Below are positions 43,294 to 51,575 of a DNA stretch of 64,000 nucleotides, in pieces (the first letter of the stretch is position 1; each line of letters opens with the position of its first letter). The notes beneath the pieces were generated by a model, which searched no databases, was not told the origin of the DNA, and saw only the letters and a program-made list of their open reading frames with translations. Source of the DNA: a bacterium (GTDB lineage Bacteria; Electryoneota; Electryoneia; Electryoneales; Electryoneaceae); assembly GCA_020444265.1 (NCBI GenBank), contig JAHLLH010000001.1, positions 558,001-622,000 on the forward strand, read 5' to 3'. The position numbers were made by a program, and so were the translations under genes.

Positions 43294-45435
43294 TCAGCCT
43301 GTCTTCGTCGCTTCTTCGGCAGGTGGTGTCATCGAAACAACCCCTGTCGATTCCACCTGCACGTTAACCAGCAACTCCCCGTAAGATAGTACGATAAGCT
43401 GCGGCAAAACAGGCTCAGTCAGACGTCGGAACGCCTGCCTGACAGTAGGAGATGTAACGATAATCGGTTGACGTCCCGAGCTGGTCATTGCCTCAACAAG
43501 ACGTGACAGGCTCATGTAGATCGCATTGATTGCCGCTGGAGGTAGATCCACCACGCCAAAATGCCCCTGCCTGCTGGACTGCTGGGCAGCATCTGCAATG
43601 GTCCGTTCAACTTCCGGATCAAGAGTCAAAGCGTAAATCTTGCCATCCTCATCGGCGAATTTCTGCGTAATCGTGGGTGACAATGCATACCGTACGTACT
43701 CGACCAGAACATCCGTATCCTTGGTCATGGGTGCGTAATCCGCCAGTGTCTCGAGTACTGTACCGAGGTCGCGAATCGGGATTGACTCCTTCAACAGCTT
43801 CTGCAGCACCTTATGTACTCCACCAATCGCCATCAGGTTCGGTACGAGCTCTTCGACAACAGTCGGATTGTCTGCCTTCAGGTTCTCTACCAAGTTGTTG
43901 ACATCCTTACGGGTCAGCAGCTTGTGAGCGTTGGCCTTGATCAGCTCGACAAGATGGGTGGCAAGCACAGCGGTCGGCTCAACGACAGTATACCCTGCGT
44001 TCTCGGCACGCTCTCGTGTCTGCTGATTAATCCAGAGCGCAGGCAGTCCGTACGTTGGTTCCTTCGTGGCCACACCTTGAATCTTTTCGGTCGCCGTACC
44101 AGGATCGAGTGCCAGGAAGGATCCCATCCGTAATTCACCACGGGCGATCTCGTTCCCACGAATCTTGATCACGTATTCAGAAGGCTTAAGCTGGATGTTA
44201 TCGCGAATGCGTATGGGTGGAATCACCAACCCCATCTGCATCGCCTGCTGTTTACGAATCATGGTGATTCGTGAAAGTAGATCACCCTCCTGCTCTTTGT
44301 CGACCAGGGGGATCAGCCCATACCCAATCTCGAGTTCCATCGGATCGACGTAGAGATAATCCTCAATCTTGTCTTCTTCACTTCGCGGTTTTGTAGCCAC
44401 CTCGATTGCAGTGGAATCCGCATAGTCTCGCTTTGATCGGCTCGTCATTATCCCGACATAACCTGTCACGCCTGCGAGAATGATGAACGGTAGTGTGGGC
44501 ATGCCCGGTACGAGGGCAAAGAAGGCCAGCACACCAGCAGTAATGAACACTGCTCGGGGATGCATCAACAACTGGCCGGTAAACTCACGACCCATGTTCA
44601 TTTCGGATGCAGCTCGTGAAACAATGATACCGGCGGCGACAGAGATGATGAGTGCAGGAATCTGACTAACAAGCCCATCCCCAATGGTTAAAAGCGTATA
44701 GGTGGTTAGTGCCTGTTGGAAACCCATATCACGCTGGACCATTCCGATCAACAGACCACCGAGAATGTTGATAATGGTAATTAAAATACCTGCAATCGCA
44801 TCGCCTCGAACGAACTTCGCGGCGCCATCCATCGCACCATAGAAGTCTGCTTCACGACGAATATCATCACGGCGTTGGCTCGCTTCGCCTTCATCGATCA
44901 GTCCATTGTTCAGATCGGCATCCACCGCCATCTGCTTACCGGGCATAGCATCGAGGGTAAATCGTGCGGCCACTTCCGCGATTCGTCCTGACCCCTTTGT
45001 GATCACCAGAAAGTTGATTAAGACGAGGATGAGGAAGATGACAATACCAACGATGTAATTGCCCTTTACTACGAAGGTACCAAAGGATGCAATAATGTCC
45101 CCTGCGAAGGCTTCGCCAAGGATCATTCGAGTCGAAGCAACGTTGATACCTAGTCTGAACAGGGTAAGTAGAAGGAGTAAGCCGGGGAAGACGCTGAAAT
45201 CAAGCGGGCGATCTGTGTACATCGCCACCATCAGCACGATCAGCCCGAAGGAAATATTCAAGGCAATGAGCATATCGAGAAGCGCTGCTGGGATTGGAAT
45301 AATCATCAGCACGACAACACCCACCGCCGCTACGGCGATGACTGCATCGGACCTGGACGCAATCGTATCCAGCCAGGGAATGCGCTGGAGACGTTGCTCC
45401 GTTGTCAGGAAAGATTTGCTCTGCGCTTCAGCCAT
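43294..45435 (-). CDS. flhA: Flagellar export gate protein FlhA
   Basis: A 713-residue inner-membrane protein of usual length. Eight or so transmembrane segments occupy the first ~320 residues, with the FHIPEP hallmark region (ITKGSGRIAEVAARFTLDAM, PGKQMAVDADLNNGLID). The C-terminal cytoplasmic domain binds chaperone-cargo complexes such as FliS-flagellin. A sigma-54-like promoter lies 40 bases upstream, so a new transcript probably begins here despite the operon context. flhF follows after 55 bases. Confidence 0.97.
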   Translation of the reverse strand: MAEAQSKSFLTTEQRLQRIPWLDTIASRSDAVIAVAAVGVVVLMIIPIPAALLDMLIALNISFGLIVLMVAMYTDRPLDFSVFPGLLLLLTLFRLGINVASTRMILGEAFAGDIIASFGTFVVKGNYIVGIVIFLILVLINFLVITKGSGRIAEVAARFTLDAMPGKQMAVDADLNNGLIDEGEASQRRDDIRREADFYGAMDGAAKFVRGDAIAGILITIINILGGLLIGMVQRDMGFQQALTTYTLLTIGDGLVSQIPALIISVAAGIIVSRAASEMNMGREFTGQLLMHPRAVFITAGVLAFFALVPGMPTLPFIILAGVTGYVGIMTSRSKRDYADSTAIEVATKPRSEEDKIEDYLYVDPMELEIGYGLIPLVDKEQEGDLLSRITMIRKQQAMQMGLVIPPIRIRDNIQLKPSEYVIKIRGNEIARGELRMGSFLALDPGTATEKIQGVATKEPTYGLPALWINQQTRERAENAGYTVVEPTAVLATHLVELIKANAHKLLTRKDVNNLVENLKADNPTVVEELVPNLMAIGGVHKVLQKLLKESIPIRDLGTVLETLADYAPMTKDTDVLVEYVRYALSPTITQKFADEDGKIYALTLDPEVERTIADAAQQSSRQGHFGVVDLPPAAINAIYMSLSRLVEAMTSSGRQPIIVTSPTVRQAFRRLTEPVLPQLIVLSYGELLVNVQVESTGVVSMTPPAEEATKTG

Positions 45436-45472
45436 GTCGTCCGCTTAAGTTACAGGAGTACAACGCCTAAGA

Positions 45473-45488
45473 AGCAAGCGCTGTGCCT
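45473..45488 (-). promoter_or_regulatory. Sigma-54-like promoter upstream of flhA
   Basis: On the minus strand AGGCACAGCGCTTGCT, which matches TGGCAC-N5-TTGCW at all but the first base. GG and GC are ten bases apart. It lies in the 69-base gap between flhB and flhA. A small palindrome just upstream (AACAAG / CTTGTT, 45490-45505) abuts the flhB stop and could be a terminator arm or an activator site. Confidence 0.75.
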
Positions 45489-45504
45489 GAACAAGAAACC
45501 TTGT

Positions 45505-46584
45505 TTATACAGGAGTTGACTCACCCTTGACTTGGTAAATCTGGGCCAGAATTTCCGCCACGTCCTGGTAGAATTGACCGGGGATCTCATCTCCGACATC
45601 ACAACTCTTGAAGAGTGCGCGTGCCAGGGGCGGGTCTTCCACGATCGGAATGTTGTGCTCTCGTGCGATAGCCTTGATCTTTTGAGCCAGTTTTCTCATG
45701 CCCTTTCCGATGACACGCGGCGCATCCATATTGTCTGAATCGTATTTCAGTGCTACCGCAACATGGGTCGGGTTGGTGACAATGACATCGGCATTCGGCA
45801 ACTCTTTAACCATCGTATTAAAAGCAATCTGAAACTGTACCTGGCGAATCTTCGATTTCAGCTTGGGATCACCCTCCATCATCTTGTGCTCTTCCTTCAC
45901 CTCTTGCTTACTCATCTTCAACATTTCGACATACTTCCAACGCTGATAGACGAGATCAAGCAAGGCGATTATAATCAGGATGGCGATGACCCAGATGGCA
46001 ACTTTGAGGATGGTGTGCACCAGGAAGAGAAAAATAGCCCCAATGCTGGCATCCATCAGGGGCACAAACTGCGGAAACGCGCTTCGAACCACTCGATAGG
46101 AGACGAATCCGATAACAATCAGCTTGAGGATGTTGGTAAAAAGCCGAACCACAGCCTGCTGATTAAAGAGGTTTTTTAAACCTTTGATAGGATTAAGTTT
46201 CGAAAGTTTTGGCTGGACAGCCTTGGTAGAAAACAGTGGACCGATTTGGACCAGGTTAATAAGGATTCCTGTGACAGCTACGACAAGGAAAAAGGGCATC
46301 AGGGATTTAAGCAGCCAGAAAGCGGTTCCTTTTATATAGCCCTGGAAGTTACTCGCATCCACACCTACTTCACCAAGACGCAGGTAAATGCCTACGCTGA
46401 AGGTCATCAAACGGTTCATCAACCAGCCACCGAACAGCAAGAGCGTACTCATCCCGGCAATCAACACAGCGGCGCTGTTCATCTCCATCGAACGAGGCAC
46501 ATTTCCTTCTCGGCGTGCCTCGTTTAAACGCTTATGCGTTGGTTTTTCTGTTTTTTCCTGGCCTTGCTCGTTTTCTTTGGGCAT
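45505..46584 (-). CDS. flhB: Flagellar export switch protein FlhB
   Basis: A 359-residue protein with four transmembrane segments in the first ~210 residues and a cytoplasmic C-terminus. The autocleavage site NPTH is present (VIVTNPTHVAVALKYD), as is the N-terminal EKPTHKRLNEARREGNVPRS. FlhB cleaves itself and switches export from hook-rod to filament substrates, working with FliK. It starts four bases before the end of the fliR gap and is followed by the flhA promoter. Confidence 0.97.
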   Translation of the reverse strand: MPKENEQGQEKTEKPTHKRLNEARREGNVPRSMEMNSAAVLIAGMSTLLLFGGWLMNRLMTFSVGIYLRLGEVGVDASNFQGYIKGTAFWLLKSLMPFFLVVAVTGILINLVQIGPLFSTKAVQPKLSKLNPIKGLKNLFNQQAVVRLFTNILKLIVIGFVSYRVVRSAFPQFVPLMDASIGAIFLFLVHTILKVAIWVIAILIIIALLDLVYQRWKYVEMLKMSKQEVKEEHKMMEGDPKLKSKIRQVQFQIAFNTMVKELPNADVIVTNPTHVAVALKYDSDNMDAPRVIGKGMRKLAQKIKAIAREHNIPIVEDPPLARALFKSCDVGDEIPGQFYQDVAEILAQIYQVKGESTPV

Positions 46585-46587
46585 TCC

Positions 46588-47373
46588 CTACCCTGATGTG
46601 AATGCGCGTATGAAATCCACGATGCTGCCCTGCCAGGGGCCGTACATCTTGGCGAACATATACGCAAACATGGGCAAGGATAGTGCCAATACGAGGAGAC
46701 CGATTCCGATCTTCAGCGGAAAGCCAAGGATCCAGACATTCATCTGCGGAACCGTACGCGCGATAAAGCCGAGAGCAAACTCGGCAACGAGGATGGCAAC
46801 AAGGACAGGGGCTCCGAATTTTACCCCTACGAGGAAGATTTCACTGCTTAACCGGGCAAATCCTTCCACCATCAAGGGGTTAAATGCTCCGGCACCGAGA
46901 GGAATTCGAATGAAGGATTCATCAATTGCAAGAAGCAAAAAATGATGGCCGCCTACGAGGATGAAAAACATAAGGATAAGAAGATTGAATAGCTGACCGA
47001 GAATTGGTATCTGGCTTTGGCTCATTGGGTCCATGACGTTCACAATCGCAAACCCCATGGTGCGTCCGATGACTTGTCCAGCAAACTGAACCCCGTAAAA
47101 AATCAGCGTGCTGACCAATCCGATTGAAATACCAATGACCACTTCACGAATCACAGCGCCAAAAAATGCGATCACTCCTGGATTCAGCACCAATTGCATT
47201 TCAGGGTGAAGTGGAAAGAGGATAACCGTAATGAAAAAAGCCATCGCAATCCGGATAGCAACCGGAATAGCGGTATAGCCGTAAAATGGAAAGACCATCA
47301 CCATGCTGGCAATCCGGAACAGCATAAGGAACCAGCGTTCCAGTTCGTCAAGATGATAGGTCAGAATATCCAT
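46588..47373 (-). CDS. fliR: Flagellar export gate protein FliR
   Basis: A 261-residue integral membrane protein with about six hydrophobic segments. It has the FliR pattern of FRIASMVMVFPFYGYTAIPV near the N-terminus, and NVMDPMSQSQIPILGQLFNL in the middle. It forms the export gate with FliP and FliQ. In this genome it is separated from fliP-fliQ by a sensor kinase and an HD-GYP regulator. flhB starts three bases downstream. Confidence 0.95.
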   Translation of the reverse strand: MDILTYHLDELERWFLMLFRIASMVMVFPFYGYTAIPVAIRIAMAFFITVILFPLHPEMQLVLNPGVIAFFGAVIREVVIGISIGLVSTLIFYGVQFAGQVIGRTMGFAIVNVMDPMSQSQIPILGQLFNLLILMFFILVGGHHFLLLAIDESFIRIPLGAGAFNPLMVEGFARLSSEIFLVGVKFGAPVLVAILVAEFALGFIARTVPQMNVWILGFPLKIGIGLLVLALSLPMFAYMFAKMYGPWQGSIVDFIRAFTSG

Positions 47374-47388
47374 CGAATCACTCCCGGG

Positions 47389-48675
47389 CTACGGGAGGAT
47401 GACTGAGATCATATGAGTAATCGGGTCCACCTTTTGAATATCCTGAATCGACCGGATGTGAGTCTCCTTTAATATCTGCCCTTCCGGCAAAAGGAAGATG
47501 CCCTTACCCGTCAAGAGGTTTTCGGCGAGTGTCATGCCCGGTTGGAGTTCACGCGCCATAACCTGCACCCGACGTTCGACTACTTCTTCGCTTTCCTGCT
47601 TCCGGAACGTCTTCAGAACATGCTCGGTAAGTTTTGGATCAAACTGTTGACCGATGTTGTTCTTGAAGTATTTGATGAGAAAGGTCATGCTTCGACCCTC
47701 TTCATCGTTCAGCAGGTGGTCATAAACATTGCAGATAGAGATCAGCCGAGCCTCAAGCGGGATCTCTTCCCCTTTTAATCCATCCGGGAAGCCCTGCCCA
47801 TCCCAACGCTCATGATGAGCACGAATGATCCGACCTACATTGTCGAATGCATCAATCGCCCCCAGGGTGTTCTGAGCGAGGATTGGGTGATTGTTCATCA
47901 GCTCAAGCTCGCTGTCTGCCAGCTGCTCTCGCTGCTTCATCATCACCTTTTCGGGGATACCAAGCTTGCCAATATCATGCAAAAGAGCCGCGATTTCCAG
48001 GTCACGAATCTGCGCCTCTTTCCACTTCAACTCACGTGCAATTTCCACCGCCATGTTTGTCACACGGCGTGTGTGGCTGCTGATTTTCGGGCTGGATAGC
48101 TGGATCATGTTAAGAAAAACACGTACCGTACTCAGCAGAGACCCTTCGAGTGATTTATTCAGCTTCCCTAGTTCCATATTCTTCTGTACGATCATGGCAG
48201 TTCGTTCTTTTACCTTCTGCCCAAGCTGTGCGTTCAGGCCTTCGAGCTGCTGATTTTTTTTCATCAGCTCGCTGGCAAGGTGTTCGTTTTCAAGGCTTAG
48301 GTCATAGTGATCAAGGGCACGCAGAATAACGGAGCGCAACTCCTCGTCATTCCAGGGCTTGAAGATGAACTGGTAGATCTGACCCTCGTTGATCGCCTGC
48401 ACCGCGGCATCCATATCCGCGAAACCGGTAAGGATGATCCGCATCGCTTCCGGGCGAATTTCACGAGCTCCAGCCAGTACCTCTGTGCCTGTCATACCAG
48501 GCATTCGCTGGTCGGAAACGATCACCTCCACATCGTTCTGGCGGAGGAACTCCAAAGCCTCATCGCCTTTCGTGAAGGTTTCGATCTGAAACGCATCATC
48601 AAAAAATACGCGTTTCAATGCATTCAGGATGTTGGGTTCGTCATCAACGAACATCAACAGACGTTCTTTACGCAT
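47389..48675 (-). CDS. Response regulator with HD-GYP phosphodiesterase domain (RpfG-like)
   Basis: A 428-residue protein. Residues 1-120 form a receiver domain with acidic pocket D11-D12 and phospho-acceptor D55 (VSDQRMPGMTG). After a coiled-coil (~residues 130-180) comes an HD-GYP domain: HTRRVTNMAVEIA, LLHDIGKLGIP and HHERWDGQGFP, where the name-giving GYP is GFP. HD-GYP domains hydrolyse cyclic di-GMP. It is encoded right after the REC-PAS-kinase and before fliR. ATG at 48675 used; a TTG six bases earlier is possible. Probably links a phosphorelay to second-messenger control of motility. Confidence 0.9.
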   Translation of the reverse strand: MRKERLLMFVDDEPNILNALKRVFFDDAFQIETFTKGDEALEFLRQNDVEVIVSDQRMPGMTGTEVLAGAREIRPEAMRIILTGFADMDAAVQAINEGQIYQFIFKPWNDEELRSVILRALDHYDLSLENEHLASELMKKNQQLEGLNAQLGQKVKERTAMIVQKNMELGKLNKSLEGSLLSTVRVFLNMIQLSSPKISSHTRRVTNMAVEIARELKWKEAQIRDLEIAALLHDIGKLGIPEKVMMKQREQLADSELELMNNHPILAQNTLGAIDAFDNVGRIIRAHHERWDGQGFPDGLKGEEIPLEARLISICNVYDHLLNDEEGRSMTFLIKYFKNNIGQQFDPKLTEHVLKTFRKQESEEVVERRVQVMARELQPGMTLAENLLTGKGIFLLPEGQILKETHIRSIQDIQKVDPITHMISVILP

Positions 48676-48677
48676 GC

Positions 48678-50432
48678 TCAATCCGCCGTTGCCTCAACCA
48701 TGGGACCTTCTATCGGGAGGATAAGCCTGAAGGTAGTCCCCTTCCCTACCTCGCTGTCTACCTCGATACGTCCACCATGATCTTTGATGATGCGATAACT
48801 GATCGATAATCCTAGACCAGTTCCCTCTCCGACCGCCTTTGTGGTATAAAAGGGGTCGAAAATACGTGACTTGGTCTTCTCATCCATGCCGCTGCCGTTA
48901 TCTTCAATCTCGATTGCGACAAAGCCATCGCCCATTTCACGTGTGCGGACGATTATATTCCCGGGCGGTTCTTTGATCGCCTGAGCGGCGTTCATCAGCA
49001 GGTTCAACAGTACCTGGTTGATCTGCTGGGCATTGCAGGTTACTGCTGGAATCGACGAGTACTCACGTTCGACATTCGCGTTGTACTTGATCTCGTTCCA
49101 AACAATGTTCAGTGTACTTTCAAGTCCTGCTTCCAAATCGGAGGGTTGGATTTCAGCACGGTCGATATTGCTGAAGTTCTTCATATCACGCACAATCGTC
49201 CGCACTCGTTTGGTGCCGTCCAACGATTCGGCAATGATATTCTCAAGGTCGGCAAGGATCGAATCCATCCTGCTCTTTTTCCAGAGCTCCTCGAGTTCTT
49301 CCGCCGGAAGTTGTTCTCCATTCAACGCGCCCTGGTGCAGACGGTCCAGTACTTCCCTGATACGACTGAAGTATTTACCCAGAGTGCCTAGATTCGAGTG
49401 AACAAATCCGATCGGATTGTTGATCTCATGAGCGACACCTGCCGCCAGCTGACCTATCGAAGCCAGTTTCTCTGACTGGACCAACTGCGCTTGAGTGTCA
49501 CTCAATTCTGCGAGTGTTGTTTCAAGTTCAGCATTTCTTTTCTCGAGTTCCTTTGTCCGTTCTTCAACAAGTTGCTCGAGGTTTTCAGTGTATTTCTTCA
49601 GCTCGAGTTCAAGCTTGATCTGCTCGGTAATATCTTTCGAAATGCCAAGCGTACCGACCTCTTCACCCTCCTGATCACAGAGTGCAACCAATGAGATTGA
49701 GATGGTTATTTCCTCGCCATCCTTGCGTGTAACCACTCGCTGATGTTCTTGTACCGTCCCCTGGGTCAATGCGCCTTCAAGTGCAAACGGGCTTGGATCA
49801 GATCCGCCATCGATCTTGAAAAATGAGGTTGCGGGCTTTCCTTCTACCTCGCTTGCTGTATGACCAAAAAGTCTTTCTGAACCACGGTTAAACAAGGTGA
49901 TATGACCATCCAGATCCAGGGCAACAATCGAATAATCCAGCGATGAATCGAGAACGGATTGCAGAAAGTTCTTGGTTTCGAGCAGTTCTTCGGTGCGATC
50001 ACGAACCAGCCGTTCAAGATTTTCCTGGTAAAGACGGTTTTCCTGGGCTAGACGACGTCGCTCAATCGCCTTTCCAACTGTAAGAAATAACTCTTCTACA
50101 TTTGTTGGTTTCTGCAGGTAATCGTAGGCACCCTTCTTCATTGCCTCGATAGCCGACTCATGACCACCGAAACCGGTAAGTACAATCACCTCCACATCTG
50201 GATCGTACTGCTTGGCCTGTTCGAGTACCTCCATGCCGTTCATTCTTGGCATCATGAGGTCGGTAAGAATCACTCCGATCGAGCGATCTTCCTTCAACAG
50301 AGCCAGCCCCTGTTCACCATCTTCGGCATCCCTGACCGCAAAATTACCGATTTCGAGCGCTTGAACCAGCATTGACCGGATACTCGGCTCATCATCAATG
50401 ACAAGAATTCGCGGCTGTACATCACTCTTCAC
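48678..50432 (-). CDS. Hybrid sensor histidine kinase with N-terminal receiver and PAS domain
   Basis: A 584-residue soluble kinase with no membrane segment. REC domain at 1-120 (phospho-acceptor D58, TDLMMPRMNG), a coiled-coil, a PAS/PAC domain (~150-275; LDSSLDYSIVALDLDG, GISKDITEQ), a second coiled-coil, the HisKA helix with LAAGVAHEINNPIGF, and a HATPase with NQVLLNLLMNAAQ, DNGSGMD and GEGTGLGLSI. It would sense a cytoplasmic cue and pass phosphate to the REC-HD-GYP protein encoded next. It lies between fliQ and fliR, which is unusual. Confidence 0.93.
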   Translation of the reverse strand: MKSDVQPRILVIDDEPSIRSMLVQALEIGNFAVRDAEDGEQGLALLKEDRSIGVILTDLMMPRMNGMEVLEQAKQYDPDVEVIVLTGFGGHESAIEAMKKGAYDYLQKPTNVEELFLTVGKAIERRRLAQENRLYQENLERLVRDRTEELLETKNFLQSVLDSSLDYSIVALDLDGHITLFNRGSERLFGHTASEVEGKPATSFFKIDGGSDPSPFALEGALTQGTVQEHQRVVTRKDGEEITISISLVALCDQEGEEVGTLGISKDITEQIKLELELKKYTENLEQLVEERTKELEKRNAELETTLAELSDTQAQLVQSEKLASIGQLAAGVAHEINNPIGFVHSNLGTLGKYFSRIREVLDRLHQGALNGEQLPAEELEELWKKSRMDSILADLENIIAESLDGTKRVRTIVRDMKNFSNIDRAEIQPSDLEAGLESTLNIVWNEIKYNANVEREYSSIPAVTCNAQQINQVLLNLLMNAAQAIKEPPGNIIVRTREMGDGFVAIEIEDNGSGMDEKTKSRIFDPFYTTKAVGEGTGLGLSISYRIIKDHGGRIEVDSEVGKGTTFRLILPIEGPMVEATAD

Positions 50433-50441
50433 AACAAGGCC

Positions 50442-50711
50442 TCACTGAGACATCTGTCCAATGTATCCAAGAATCATGTGAAAGTAGCCTAGCATCACAT
50501 TGGCCATCCACGGTGCAAAGAGGATCAGCACTGTGACCACGGCGAGGATTTTCGGGATAAAGGTAAGGGTCATTTCCTGCAACTGCGTCACAGATTGCAG
50601 TAGAGAGATGGTCACACCCACGATCAGACCAGCAAGCAGCATTGGTGCAGCGATCATGAGCGCCGTGAACAAGGTTTCACGTACGATAAAGATGGCAAAT
50701 TCCTGCGTCAT
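50442..50711 (-). CDS. fliQ: Flagellar export gate protein FliQ
   Basis: An 89-residue protein with two transmembrane helices, the normal size. It contains IVGVTISLLQSVTQLQEMTL and FIPKILAVV, diagnostic for FliQ. It forms part of the FliPQR export gate. It overlaps fliP at its start (ATGA); the sensor kinase gene follows after nine bases. Confidence 0.96.
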   Translation of the reverse strand: MTQEFAIFIVRETLFTALMIAAPMLLAGLIVGVTISLLQSVTQLQEMTLTFIPKILAVVTVLILFAPWMANVMLGYFHMILGYIGQMSQ

Positions 50712-51520
50712 CTGAAACTCTCAACCAGCGATTGGACAACAAGATACCAACCATCCACGAGCACAAAGAGGAGAAGTTTAAATGGTAAGCTGATCATGAT
50801 GGGTGGCAGCATCATCATACCCATTGACATCAGCACAGAGGCGACAACCATATCCACAATAAGCATGGGCATATAGATAAGGAAACCGATCTGAAAACCG
50901 ACGCGCATTTCACTGATGATAAAACCGGGAATTACCACACGCATTGGCAATTCAGCAGGGGTATCTGGCTGGTCAATGTTCGACATTTCCACAAAGAGCT
51001 GCAGGTCTTTTTCACGGGTATGCGCCAGCATAAACGCCTTGATCGGAGCTTGTGCCTCTCCCCATGCATCTGCTAGCGTGATCTCTTGTTCAGAATAGGG
51101 TTGCCAAGCATTTTCATAGATATCTGTTAGCACTGGATACATGATGAACATGGTCAGAAAGAGTGCAAGACCAACAATCAGTTGGTTCGGTGGCAAGCTT
51201 TGCGTACCTAGTGCCTGACGAAGAAAGTGAAAGGCGATCACAATCCGAATAAAAGAGGTTGTCATGATCAGGATGGAAGGCGCCAAAGTCAGTACGGTCA
51301 GCAATAATAGAATCTGTATGGTGACAGCGATATCACCTGATCCCTGGGCAGGAGTCACACCGACTTGAATACCAGGGAGTGTGGGTTGCTGCGCCTGAAC
51401 ATCACCCGAGGCAAAAAGCAGGGTCATGGTAGCAAGAAGAATCAACGGCAGCAGACGTACCACTCGTTTCAAGCCGCTCCTCGCGATTGGCACAATATGG
51501 TTTCCTGTTTGAGGCTTCAT
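50708..51520 (-). CDS. fliP: Flagellar export gate protein FliP
   Basis: A 270-residue membrane protein with a cleavable-type signal peptide followed by four transmembrane segments. Typical motifs are APSILIMTTSFIRIVIAFHF, LRQALGTQSLPPNQLIVGLA and VVIPGFIISEMRVGFQIG. FliP forms the core of the export gate. The ATG at 51520 is chosen because it places a signal peptide at the N-terminus; a longer frame would add 78 Gln/Asn-rich residues that are an out-of-frame reading of the end of the DUF342 gene. Confidence 0.95.
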   Translation of the reverse strand: MKPQTGNHIVPIARSGLKRVVRLLPLILLATMTLLFASGDVQAQQPTLPGIQVGVTPAQGSGDIAVTIQILLLLTVLTLAPSILIMTTSFIRIVIAFHFLRQALGTQSLPPNQLIVGLALFLTMFIMYPVLTDIYENAWQPYSEQEITLADAWGEAQAPIKAFMLAHTREKDLQLFVEMSNIDQPDTPAELPMRVVIPGFIISEMRVGFQIGFLIYMPMLIVDMVVASVLMSMGMMMLPPIMISLPFKLLLFVLVDGWYLVVQSLVESFR

Positions 51521-51575
51521 CTCGTTCGAGCCTGCATGGAGCACCCTCTTCCCCTTGCTTTCCTGGCTTGGATAG

